DNA of 64,000 bases, taken from the NCBI GenBank assembly GCA_021234155.1, contig JAJEKV010000033.1, positions 13,622,056 to 13,686,055 on the forward strand, read 5' to 3'. Of this stretch, positions 20,560-31,494 are shown one piece after another. Within the stretch, counting starts at the first letter, position 1, and the number at the start of each line of letters is the position of its first letter. The notes under the pieces are model-generated. The model worked only from the letters and a program-made list of their open reading frames with translations. It was not told the origin of the DNA and ran no database searches. This stretch comes from Isoetes taiwanensis. Taxonomy: Eukaryota; Streptophyta; Lycopodiopsida; Isoetales; Isoetaceae. The translations under genes and the position numbers were made by a program.

Positions 20560-21235
20560 CGAGGGTTTGCCCCCCTAGGGGCAACCCAAAAATTGCAGAG
20601 AAATGGTAAGTCCAGGGATTGGGGTGCAGATTTGGTTGTAATTGATTTACCAACCAATGACATGCCATTGCCAGGAATGAGTGTGCCGGAATGGAACTTC
20701 CGTAATGAAGATTTGATAGATGCATATTTGACTATTGGAAACTTGTGCATCAATAACTCAAATGATGACCCTATGATGGTGAGGTCTTTGGCTATTGAAA
20801 ATAATCTTGTCATCTCTCGCAAATACACTTTGACTTATGATAAGCCCTTCGGTTATAAAGAAGATAGATTGGGGGGTTTTTGAGGCAAATAACCTGGAAA
20901 TTTATGTCATGACACGAGATGGTAAGGCCCCTGCTTTTCATTGCACAAAAGGATTTATTGTGGGTAAGATGGAGCATAACAGGACTGTATTGAAGCAAAA
21001 GATTTATAATTGCACAAGCCGCGAATTGCTGACAGGCAATAAATCAATGTACCATTGTGAACGCTCTGTCATGATATTTGAATTTTTATTGGATATATTG
21101 TGTCCAAAGGAAGGAATTGTGGTTGACCTTCTTGCAGGGACATGATCATTAGCAGAGGCATGTGCTAGATTTGGTTCTCACTACTTTGGTATTGAGAAGG
21201 AGGCCACACTAGTCAATTTTGTTAAAAACAAATGA
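20560..21235 (+). pseudogene. DNA amino-methyltransferase-like domain remnant
   Basis: Two overlapping frames joined by a shift at the G/T homopolymer near 20,870 encode a protein with ADLVVIDLPTND (position of motif IV, normally DPPY; near 20,630) and, 160 residues later, EGIVVDLLAGT (motif I, near 21,110-21,142), a TGA where a Gly is expected, and then SLAEACARFGSHYFGIEKEA (motifs I-II). Motif IV before motif I is the order of beta-type DNA amino-methyltransferases. The DPPY box is changed and stops are present, so it is probably dead. It is similar in layout to the methyltransferase-like part of the gene at 6294-10,405 and may be a second member of that family. Confidence 0.55.
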
Positions 21236-21840
21236 CTATCTAGATTTTCGTGCAGAATGAAAATATAGAAGTACAGGAAGAACCGATTAAAAATTCTAGT
21301 GGACTCATCCCTACCATGGGAGCTGAATTGGAAGAGCCATAATAGTAAGGTTGATAGTATCTTTCTAACTTTCATTTTATTGATTTTTTGCCTCCATTAC
21401 CAACATTCACATTATTTTGTTTTCCTTGTAGTTCATTGCCTATCTACGCGGAGAGAATGGCTATAGCAATTGCCTTAGAATCTTCCCCAAAAATGAAGGA
21501 ATATGGCAAGAGGAAGACTTCTATTTATGTGGATGATGAGTGTGTTGAATAGTAAACAATACAAAACTTTAGTTCTGTTTATTAGAAATGCATTGAACAT
21601 AAACCATGCACCTTTCTACTACATATCCACTTCCCAACTTTTTATTAGTAATCTCGACTTCTGCTACATTACATCTTCTTTAAATTTGTTCTTCATTAAT
21701 TTCACTTTTTCAGTTTTGAAAGTGTATTCCTTTTGCAAGTTTCATCGTTATTTAAACTTACTTTGTTAACAATTAGTATAAACTATGTACCCCTCTTTAT
21801 TACATATTTGCTTCCTATTGAAGCATCTAAGTGATATTGT
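21236..21840. other. A/T-rich intergenic DNA
   Basis: No gene is recognisable. The short frames here have no domain-like composition. Confidence 0.3.
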
Positions 21841-21844
21841 TCTA

Positions 21845-22210
21845 CCTGTTCGGCGTACGAGCATATCCGGGCTCGGTATGCTCGGTTAGTTGTGCCCCAT
21901 CAGGCCTTGCATGAGCTACTGAGCACAGCCTCTGTAGGCTTGTTGGGATCGTACCTCCAGGAGGTAATGGATACGCGGACTCAGTTATGCCCCCCTGTCC
22001 GACATTAACCTCAGCTGTACTTGTGATTATGTATATAATCAGGCAAAGATGTCAAAGATCCTTATTGCTACTAAGGTTTTTCCCCCGAAAACCCTTCGGG
22101 GCGGGGGTTTTTTAATCCTGGTAGTAATACGCCTGCTGCTCTCTCTTTGTACTTGGGTCCCATAGGCCAGTTGGTCTCCGTGGACGATAAAATCATATTC
22201 TATTCTATTC
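21845..22210 (+). repeat. Non-LTR-like repeat, 3' part with ATTCT tail (copy A)
   Basis: This shares blocks with 29,950-30,290: GGCTTGTTGGGATCxTACCT, a C/G-rich hairpin (GGTTTTTCCCCCGAAAAC paired with GGGGCGGGGGTTTTTT), CTCTTTGT, and GTGGACGATAA before a (ATTCT)n tail. A short tandem-repeat tail is typical of LINE/SINE 3' ends. No reverse transcriptase is visible here. Confidence 0.55.
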
Positions 22211-22379
22211 TATTATAACAAAGTGTTTCAACTATTGTGAGTGGCTTCATTCTTTAAATTTACTTTGTTAAAAAATATTATGATGTAATACAAGAATTGT
22301 AAATCCTACATAGTACCTAATTCGAGTGCACCATGCTATCAATGTTAAGTAATTTATGTTTTAACAAAAAACCTAAAAA

Positions 22380-22560
22380 ACCTAGCTTTAAAAATTCCCA
22401 CTGCAAAGGGTTTTTCTAGAAAACCTTTCAAGGCAGGGGATTTTTATTCCTAGTCCTAATGGTCGTACTAGCCTATTGTATGGGTTAGGCTATTACGTAT
22501 TGATTTTGGTGGATGCTAAAAATCTATTCTATTCTATTTTGTTCTATTCTATTTCATTCC
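22380..22560 (+). repeat. Non-LTR-like repeat, diverged 3' end (copy C)
   Basis: A weaker match to the same family: GGGTTTTTCTAGAAAACC hairpin half, AGGGGATTTTTATTCC, GTGGATGCTAAAAATCTATTC and an ATTCT/GTTCT tail. Confidence 0.45.
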
Positions 22561-22663
22561 AATTGTTTGTCATAATCGAGTTGCAACATTGTCAAAGCAT
22601 TGAATAATATGTTAATACTAAACTTGGTGCCAAAACAATAAAGTGGTATAATTATTATTGTTA

Positions 22664-23444
22664 ATAATGTCGTAACTATAATGTGTCGCATGGTGTTGGA
22701 AGTGTAGTTGCAATTATGATCTTGCAACAATGTACTTTTCCCTCCCTCCCTCCCTCCCTCCCTTTTTTTTCCCAAAATTACAGGCAAGACTGTCGTGTAC
22801 GACATTGATATCAATAGTAAATAAATAAAATCTATATTCTGCACACATTAGATCTTAAACCTACAAGAACTTTGAAGATCCATCTCAAATTACTAATCGA
22901 TTGGCAAACATGCTATAGAAATTGATGGTCAATAACACAGTTGCAGCCTAAGTTGCATATTCTTGAAGAAGAATCTATGGATTGAACATTATAGGGTCTG
23001 CAAAGCTTGAACAAGGCTTTATGCATTGAACATTATAGGGCATGGAAAGCTCAACATTGAGAATTGAACACTATAGTTCAAAGCATACAATGATAATCAT
23101 TACAACTTAAAAAACACCCTAATCAATCAATAAACCATTGATTCGTGTCTACACTAGAGTTGCTTGCTTCCCCACACACAAATAATTCAAAATGTAATCA
23201 AGCTGGGAGTGAATTTCATGTTAAGTGGCCAACCTCTCATTGTTCCTCCAAGCTCCCAGCAATCCTTTCTCATATCGTAATTAAGCAAAGCTGTCCTCTT
23301 CCGAAACAAGGGTACCATGATCGTGATAACATGCCCCTTGCAATGATGGGAAGAATCTTTTACCTCTGCACCAATTGTGAGCTTATGTTGCGCAAAAAAT
23401 GTGGTGATATCAAGTTTGGCCATTAAACTCCACTTGATGAAGCA
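22664..23444 (-). repeat. Direct duplicate of the F-box gene 3' end
   Basis: The sequence is nearly identical to 24,411-25,200. It begins at ATAATGTCGTAACTA and ends at CACTTGATGAAGC. It contains the last 78 codons of an F-box gene (MAKLDITTFFAQHKLTIG to the terminal SLITF, 23,187-23,423) with no upstream exon. A CCCT microsatellite at 22,741-22,763 replaces the poly-T run of the other copy (24,491-24,519). Confidence 0.9.
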
Positions 23445-23575
23445 TCATTCACAAGTAGAAACAATAGAGCAATTGTAACAATATATCTAGAGCATCATTC
23501 ACAAGTTTTAAACTTTACAAAGCATCATTCACAAGTAGAAACAATAGAGCAATTGTAACAATATATCTAGAGCAT
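23441..23575. repeat. 80-bp-period direct repeat at the duplication junction
   Basis: A 54-base unit starting AGCATCATTCACAAG occurs at 23,441 and 23,521, with a partial third start at 23,491. It begins exactly where the F-box duplicate ends. Confidence 0.9.
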
Positions 23576-23787
23576 AAATTGAGAGCCTTAAATGTTGTGG
23601 GCGACAATGAGAAAAGTGTGCCCAAAATATGTTCGCTCTGTAATTCTTGATTTTATAATTGTTGTGTGCGTATGTAAAGGGAGGCACTCTGTGATAGTAT
23701 AGTTTATTATTTTAAATATGCATAGTTGTATCCAATATGCCTATTATACTTGATACATTTGGATCTTATATTCAATATCGATATAGC

Positions 23788-23818
23788 TTAGTAGGAACAA
23801 TGCCCAGCGTTGCTAGAC
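23788..23818 (-). mobile_element. Possible Helitron 3' terminus
   Basis: On the minus strand CTAGCAACGCTGGGCATTGT followed by TCCTACTAA closely matches the 3' hairpin of the Helitron at 3912-3939 and ends CTAA (CTRR). The next base is G, not the expected T, so the end is degenerate or shifted. The body would lie at higher coordinates; no 5' end was found. Confidence 0.4.
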
Positions 23819-24410
23819 AATGTTTGAGCATCAAATACAAATACACCTAACTGAACCTTCGGAGTGTTGTTGTTGCCTCTAATGATTTGTTGCCCACCCT
23901 ATATGAACCTCACGAATATAAGATATTTAGGATCCCAACTATAAGTTAAGTGCAAATTCGTATTTATTGAAGTGCAAATTTAACATCTATTATGCACAAA
24001 TAGACTTAAGTTGCAATGACATTGCTTTAAAACTTTATTTGATGAAAAGTTATAATGTTTCAAAAGCATGAGCGAGCATTAAAATTGGAGGGAACAATTG
24101 ATATATAGAATCAAGCACTCTTATGCTATTCAAGAGATGGAATCCTGTGGTAAATTTCTCAACTGTGAACACGTGGAATCCTATAGTAAATTTCTAAAGC
24201 CTTATTTACCATAGTAAATGCGAACATGTGGAACCTTGAGTAAATTTTCCAATTGCAAACATGTAAGCAACCTACCTAATAAATAAACCCTATTTCATCT
24301 GTAAACACATACTTAGTAGCAGTCCAGAACACATACTTAGTAGCATCCTTGTTCTCAACCTTCCAAAGCTCAAATGTTGATTCAGATGCCAGAATTGCAG
24401 GGGAGATAAT
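23819..24410. other. A/T-rich spacer between the F-box duplicates
   Basis: No gene is seen. It contains several ACACATACTTAGTAGCA and AATTTCTAAA repeats of a few tens of bases. Confidence 0.3.
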
Positions 24411-24486
24411 GTCGTAACTATAATGTGTCGCATGGTGTTGGAAGTGTAGTTGCAATTATGATCTTGCAACAATGTACTTTTCCCTC

Positions 24487-24519
<33 letters not shown>

Positions 24520-24943
24520 CCGAAATTGCAGGCAAGACTGTCGTGTACGACATTGATATCAATAGTAAATAAATAAAATCTATATTCTGCACACATTAGA
24601 TCTTAAACCTACAAGAACTTTGAAGATCCATCTCGAATTACTAATCGATTGGCAAACATGCTATAGAAATTGATGGTCAATAACACAGTAGCAACCTAAG
24701 TTGCATATTCTTGAAAAAGACTCTATGGATTGAACATTATAGGGTCTGCAAGGCTCAGTATTCTTGAACAAGACTTTATGCATTAAACATTATAGGGCAT
24801 GGAAAGCTCAACATTGAGAATTGAACACTATAGTTCAAAGCATACAATGATAATCATTACAACTTAAAAAACACCCTAATCAATCAATAAACCATTGATT
24901 CGTGTCTACACTAGAGTTGCTTGCTTCCCCACACACAAATAAT

Positions 24944-26152
24944 TCAAAATGTAATCAAGCTGGGAGTGAATTTCATGTTAAGTGGCCAACCTCTCATTGA
25001 TCCTCCAAGCTCCCAACAATTCTTTCTCATATCGTAATTAAGCAAAGCTGTCCTCTTCCGAAACAAGGGTACCATGATCGTGATAACATGCCCCATGCAA
25101 TGATGGGAAGAATCTTTTACCTCTGAACCAATTGTGAGCTTATGTTGTGCAAAAAATGTGGTGATATCAAGTTTGGCCATTAAACTCCACTTGATGAAGC
25201 CCTTGCAACATGAATGCTCCTTCCAGAGCTTGATGGAGGACCTATGATAAGATATTAATATTGGCCCCTCTTTGCAAAGAATAATTCGTTCCTTTTCATA
25301 GCGTTGTGGAGAGAGATAGCTTCTTACACACCATCTATCCTCTTCAAAATTGAAGGTTATTATTCTCTTTATCCATCTACGATTATGTAGCATGATCTTC
25401 AAGGACTTTTCATTATAGGGATAAAATTTTACCAAAGAACCCTTGAGTTTATCTTGAAAGTGGACATCTTCATCTAGGAGAACTATCTTCCCCTTGTTCC
25501 AAGTATTCGTAGTTGAATCAAACATTTCTGTATGCAACATAGATGGCCTTAGCAAATTCTTCCCTGCAAACAAAACAGCTACTAGCTTAAAGGAAGATGG
25601 TGATGCTGAGGTATCAACATTCATGCAAGCTACTTGAAATCCTTGGGAAGGAGGAGGAATTACTCTCCAACTGTTCCTTATTGGATTCCCAACCATGAAA
25701 TAATTCTCTACATCCATTCTCGTCATGCAAACTATGCCTCGATCATAGCAACATTTTGTGTATGCCATCGTCATTATACACATTTGCCCTCTGTTATTGC
25801 ATGTCTCGTCCTCGGATTCATCAAGCCTCACATTCAAAATTTTGTAAGGACCCCATAGAACCACCGATTTTTCTTCTGGAGATGCCCTCCATCGTGTAGC
25901 CCACATATGATTGTGCTTGTACTGGAGCCTCGCAAAGTCTGGAGACAAAATTGCAGCTTTCCATTGCTTGCTCACAAGCAAGCATGACCTGAAAAGATCG
26001 TGAATGTCCAAGTATGCCAAGATCTTCCATAGAATATCGGTAGGAAGCTCTGGAAGAGGGATCTTCCTCCTTTTTGCCTCATATTGTAACTTTTTCGTCA
26101 TTCTTTTCCTCTTCATTTCTCTTCTGACAGCGCAAATCCTAGCATTGAGCAT
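24944..26152 (-). CDS. F-box protein (402 residues)
   Basis: A single open frame starts at ATG 26,152. After a basic N-terminus (REMKRKRMTKKLQYEAKRRK, possible nuclear signal), an F-box lies at about residues 32-75 (LPELPTDILWKILAYLDIHD, then LFRSCLLVSKQWKAAI). The remaining 320 residues are Trp-rich and look like an F-box-associated beta-propeller-type region (WRVIPPPSQGFQ, STTNTWNKGKIVLL, FNFEEDRWCVRSYLS). The likely role is as substrate receptor of an SCF ubiquitin ligase that binds SKP1 through the F-box; the substrate is unknown. No stop or frameshift is seen. The 3' end is duplicated at 23,187-23,423 and a broken copy lies at 60,640-61,880 in the opposite orientation. Confidence 0.88.
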   Translation of the reverse strand: MLNARICAVRREMKRKRMTKKLQYEAKRRKIPLPELPTDILWKILAYLDIHDLFRSCLLVSKQWKAAILSPDFARLQYKHNHMWATRWRASPEEKSVVLWGPYKILNVRLDESEDETCNNRGQMCIMTMAYTKCCYDRGIVCMTRMDVENYFMVGNPIRNSWRVIPPPSQGFQVACMNVDTSASPSSFKLVAVLFAGKNLLRPSMLHTEMFDSTTNTWNKGKIVLLDEDVHFQDKLKGSLVKFYPYNEKSLKIMLHNRRWIKRIITFNFEEDRWCVRSYLSPQRYEKERIILCKEGPILISYHRSSIKLWKEHSCCKGFIKWSLMAKLDITTFFAQHKLTIGSEVKDSSHHCMGHVITIMVPLFRKRTALLNYDMRKNCWELGGSMRGWPLNMKFTPSLITF

Positions 26153-26159
26153 CTCAATA

Positions 26160-28460
26160 ACTTATTTATAGGAAAAATTGCAGAAAAAGGCACTTATTTT
26201 AGCGGAAAAAATGGCAGCTTTTGATTTGCACTAAAAGGTTCCAGGTATGCCCTGTGTTTTGTCGTGATAGTCCTTTTTAGCTTCTTTGACTGTAATGCAT
26301 TTTCAGTTTGTCTCTGCCGTAGCTTCTTATTGCCTAGTAGCGTATTGAACTGACATAGATAAATCATCTCTTTCAGTTAAAGGTCGACATGTGATAATAA
26401 TTCATCTACTATCTACAGTATTGTCCCCAGTCCAGTAGACTAGGTGTAGATGTGCATAGCATGTCTCAAGCCTTGTAATCAATAGCACCTTTTAGTTGTT
26501 GGGTCAACATGAAGCACCATGCTGAATGCAGTCGTTCAATGCCTCATATTCATGGTGCTTTGTCTTCCTTCTGCCAATTGTTGTTGCCCCTAAATTGAGG
26601 TTTCTGGTCTTCCAGATTGCCTACCATATCTTAAACTATAACTGGAATAGCTTGCGATCGTTCCTAGTCTTCGCCTTGTTGGTTCTTATTATATTTCTTG
26701 TTTCTGGATCTTGGCTACATTTATGTTCTATCATACATTTATTTATTAGACATTTATTTTATCTCTACTTAGGCTTTTAGGAATTTTGTATAGAAAAATA
26801 GCAGCCTCTGGTCCAACATTCTCCTGTAGTAATTTAACCCATTCCCAAGAGTATTTATACTCAAAACTATCAACCTAGTATATATCCTGCACCATGGCCT
26901 GCATGGAATCACTCTTTTAAACCCATGGAATGCTTCAGGTTTGAAGAAGAGATTGGCTAGGCTTCTTCTCAAACTGAAGCCTCCACAATCAATAGTGTTT
27001 AGAAAGCAAAATCTCTTCTGCAAGATAAACCTCATCCTTAATATGTCCTTTGCAATCCATCATAGATTGAAGCATGCCTCATGTAAACTTTAAGAGATTT
27101 CCTAGCTATGTAAGCTTTCAAGAATGATAGACCATGTGTGGGGATGCACTTGCAAGCCAAAATCACATTTAGCTTGATAGTTTTGAGATCAATATGCATA
27201 GTGTATAGTTAATTTATAATTACGTCTTTGTCCTCTTTGCAAATTGTGTTGAAGGCATTTTGCTGTAGCAGACTAAACCAAATCAATGATGGGTGCTGCA
27301 TAAAAGTTATGTGTTGTGTGTTTGCACAAGACCAGTCCTATGCAATGGTCAAGAGATGGGGGAAAGCCACCATTTATTTGGCATGTACAAATAAAAATCT
27401 CCTTTGAGTATCAATTCAAGGCCAGAGATGCCTTTGTCCAGTTAAATGTCTTTAACTGTCTATACATTACCATTATGCATCATATAAGGCGGATTAGTTC
27501 GGTTTCCTTTGATCAACATATGGAAATGAGGTGGGCTTTGTAGGATGCCTTTACCCCAAGCATCCATCTACACAGGACTTTGCTCTGCAAAACAGTTATA
27601 AACTAGATTATCCTGGACAAAGTCTCCCATTAACTTTTTTTAAAGATAGGATGTTCTTGCAGAGAACCTGACTTGTACATTAAAGTTGACAGTGACAAGG
27701 TTTAGTGCTTCACAAGAATCTCACAAGAATCCAAAGGCAACAGAGCCAATAATCTAGGAGCCGTGCCAATGGAACCCAGCAAAAACATCTTAATTCTATA
27801 GATCAGCTTATGGACCCATAGACTATGCATGCATCGTTATTTCTTAGGCAGGACGTATCCAATGGCTCTGTCACCAGCATCAATCGCCCAGTCATTGGAG
27901 TGCTATGGTTACAACCTTGGCAGCTTGAAATTTGCATCTATAAAATGGGACCATGAGGTGCATGAATGCATCAAGCTGCTGGGGCCATTTTTCAAATATC
28001 GTCGTCCGGCTTGAAATAAAGGGACATATTCTTTTCTAATGGTTAGATCTATTCCTAACTATTTATGGGACTCAAGGGTTGGAGTTTCATAGAGTGTTTT
28101 GTCACAGGATATATGCATCGATTGACTGATGCCAGTTAATGAACTGGTGGTTTGAGATATGCAACTTGTGTCAAGTTGTGGGGTGCAGAAGTTCAAAGCT
28201 ATTCATGTCAGTTTCTGTGTAATAAAGCGAAATCCCACCAGTTTGGATCCCCATGGCTTCTTGATTTTTAATATGCTATGCTATGCCTCTGTATTGCAAA
28301 AATCTTGGCGTGCACCAAATGAATAATTTGGCATTCTGAAGGTGGTCTGCTTGTCCTGTGGTTTATTTTAACTTGCCCTCTGAAATTGTTTTGTCTTAGC
28401 GTTTTCCTGGGTGGAAGCTTCTGATGGTGTTTATCAGCGAAAATATGCGCCTTTACCCTA
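26160..28460. other. F-box gene upstream region, no gene recognised
   Basis: The stretch belongs to the inverted repeat. It probably includes the F-box promoter close to 26,160-26,400. The short open frames (for example 26,526-26,780) lack recognisable domains and are not conserved in frame with the right arm. Confidence 0.4.
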
Positions 28461-28464
28461 CAGA

Positions 28465-29950
28465 AAAGGGCATGTGCTGCGCTGTGTGCACCATGACTGC
28501 AATCTGTGTTGTGTTTGGCACCACCACCTAGTACTCTTGGAGCTATGATGTAGGTCAAGGTGCTATATATTTAACAACGCGGATACATATCAATTCTAAA
28601 ATTCGGTTTTTCTACATGCATGTCATATGGATGGGAGCCAAGTCATGTAAAATCTCCTTAATCCGCTCTGCATGAGAGATATGCCTGTATCTAAATGCAT
28701 TCTGATATCTCCATTTGACATACGTAATGTCAATACGTATACTACCTTAGAATGCAGAAACATGAAGTGGTTTCGGATTCCGGATACGTCACTGGTGCAC
28801 TTAAGGAAACGATAACCTCGTCTAAGTTTTCACATTTTGATCATGCATTTGTTTAAGGAAAGCTAAGACCTGACATTTGTATTGCAGAATACAAAGGCTA
28901 AACTTAGTGATCTACTTACTATTTGATCCTTCTTCGCTAAAAGGTATTTTTGATGAGTTGGAAGACCTCCAGAGATTGAGGGTGGTCGTCACAGAAGCAT
29001 CAGGGCTTATCTGAGAAATAAGCCTTGTTTAGCGAAAGATTTAAATGTAAAGCCAGAAAGTATGGACCATAGCTGTCTAAAAACTCCCGATTTGTGAATG
29101 TGACTTAAAACTGATACCATGGCTCTGACAACCCGCAATCCATTTATTACAAATGCAGTCATCTGTGAAAACATCTAACTGGTCAATTTTTCTATGCTGG
29201 AAGCTCACTAAGCCTTGATGGAAGCTAGCAGTTTGTGTGGCGGAAACTAAAAGCAATGGAGTCATCGAAGATTGATTGTTTGCATGTCTATAAGTTGGTG
29301 ACTTACTTAACAAGCATATCATGCGTGGACAAATTAATGCCTTTGTAATCACCATGCAGTTCATATTGTGTATATTCTTCTAGTTTTTATAGGGCATAGA
29401 ATTGCCTTTCTGTAGAGCGGCAGCGCTGCCCACCGCCGCCTCGTCCTCTGCTCTGATCCGGCATCACAGCACATAATTCCAATCATCATAGAGTCAGGCC
29501 AGTTGTGTTTTCCTCCAAGATTTTAATATGTAGACGATTATTTTCTTCCACCAAAACTGCCGGGCACTTTTATGCCTACACTTTAAGGGCGTTGATTGTC
29601 TATAACTTGACATTTACGTTTTAGAGTCGTAGTTATGATGTAACCTTAGACCACAAACTCTCTTAAATCACAGTGAATCGTGGTGGAACCCAGCAGATCA
29701 TAAACTCTCTCAACAGAAGCATGAAATCTTCATTCCTCTCTTTCTCAATGGTCATAGCGCACTACAACACTAGTGCACCCATTTACCCACAAAAGCTGGC
29801 TTCAATTGGCGGGTCGCGGTATTAGCTTCCATTGCTTACGTAACTGCACATTGCCTTCGTGAGTGGTTGATGGACTCGGGAGCCGCGTGAGGACAAGCTA
29901 TATTAGCGTTGCCAACAAAGTAATGAGAATGAATGCATCGCCGGACACCT
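28465..29950. other. Intergenic DNA, no gene recognised
   Basis: A/T-rich sequence with short unremarkable frames. Nothing matches a family I recognise. Confidence 0.3.
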
Positions 29951-30295
29951 TGACATTTTATCATATCAGGGCATGGTATGGCTTAGTTAATGCACGATGT
30001 TATTGCATGTGTTGTTGTACCGGTGTCAACGGGCTTGTTGGGATCCTACCTTTAGGAGGTTATAGATACCACCAGCTTCCAATTTTGTGTCCTGCCGGAA
30101 GCGTCATTGGTGTCTGTCGGTGTACAATCTACCGGCCATACTTATTATTGCTAAAGGTTTTTCCTCGAAAACCCAGCCGAGGTGGGGTTTTCCAATCGGC
30201 GGCAATATTCTTGCCTCTCTTTGTTTTGGATCCATAGCCCAATTGATCGCCGTGGATGATAAGGGTACATTCTATTACATTTCTATTGTTGTTTC
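29950..30295 (+). repeat. Non-LTR-like repeat, 3' part with ATTCT-type tail (copy B)
   Basis: It shares the blocks of copy A (GGCTTGTTGGGATCCTACCT, the GGTTTTTCCTCGAAAACCC hairpin arm with GGTGGGGTTTTCC, CTCTCTTTGT, CCGTGGATGATAA) and ends in ACATTCTATTACATTTCTATT. Confidence 0.55.
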
Positions 30296-30299
30296 TTTT

Positions 30300-31494
30300 T
30301 CCTAGTACATAAATGCTCTCTTTAGATCTTACAAACATATTATTTCCCACTCTAGGATTTTTGTGTTCCCTAACATCGTTTTTTATTTTAAGTTTAGGAT
30401 TATCTTCTCTAGGATTTTGTGTTTAACAACCCATACACCTTTATTGATTGGATGGCTCTGGCAATTTTGGATCGATGTCTGCAATAGCCCGTGGTAAAAA
30501 TTATAAACATCGTAGACAATCAAACTGATATGAATCTTATGATGAAACAACTCACAAGCCTTGGATATCTCGATGCGTGGCCCTTTAAGTTGGTAAACTA
30601 TAAAGGTTTTAAGTACTTTTCAATAAATACCTAAATAGCTGCCGGGTGGGACTGACCACAATTTAGTATTTTTCGTCTGATGCACTAGTAAATGTTCTCT
30701 AGTCATATAGGAGCATGTTGTTTCTCAACCTAGACAAGATCTTGAGTGCAACATATTGAGGTAATTTAAGCAATGTTTGCGGATAGATAGATACATAGGT
30801 ATTTAACATCGACGAGAAGCTCGACAAGCTATAAAGGTCAAATCCTGTACGATTTGGAACTTCAAGCACTTGTCCTAAATTATGGTTCCATTCTGATTAT
30901 ATCTATCCTAGCATTTAAGATTCTTTGGCTATTTTGCATTTTCAGAGTTTGATCACTATACTTACGATACGAGTTTGGTTTGTCTAGAGTTTTTCATCAC
31001 TCTGGCATTGATTTAAAGGACATAAGCATGTGATAGTGTGAAGGTCAACCTAAATAACGTAATTCACTATGCAAACATTTATCATGCCAAGACAACAAAT
31101 TCACGGGGTATATATACGGGTTTCTAAAACAAGCTTATTATTTGTATAGAATAAAAAAATCCTTACAATATCAACTTGCATAAAACATGTGTATACATCA
31201 TGTGGTGGGACTACGTATTTATACCAAAAATTCAATGTTGCATATCATATATTTTTGGTGTCTTCTTTTGTTTTGTTTTAAAATGAAAGTGCTGTACTCA
31301 TGGAACCTTAGCTACATGTTTAGTAATACTGTCTCTCCTTAATGCGAGGAAATTGTAATGTGTAATAAGATTTTCTTTCACTTTCGAAAGGAAGTGATGA
31401 AAGTCTAGTCCTCTTTTGAAAGTGAATTTGTGATATTTCAAACGGTCCGATAGTAAGAAGGCGTACCTATATTAAAACTCTTATGTTATAGTTG
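30300..31494. other. Intergenic DNA, no gene recognised
   Basis: A/T-rich; no domain-bearing frame and no clear repeat boundary seen. Confidence 0.3.

Larger units (their letters stand above)
24795..28465. repeat. Left arm of a 3.7-kb inverted repeat
   Basis: This arm, with the F-box gene and about 2.3 kb upstream of it, is matched in reverse orientation by 58,325-62,015. Landmarks: AGGCATAGCATAGCATATTAAAA (split) near 28,265 and 58,500, the lysine-tRNA-free intergenic block near 26,180-26,500 and 60,360-60,600, and the F-box coding region at both ends. The arms differ by many small indels and substitutions. Confidence 0.88.
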
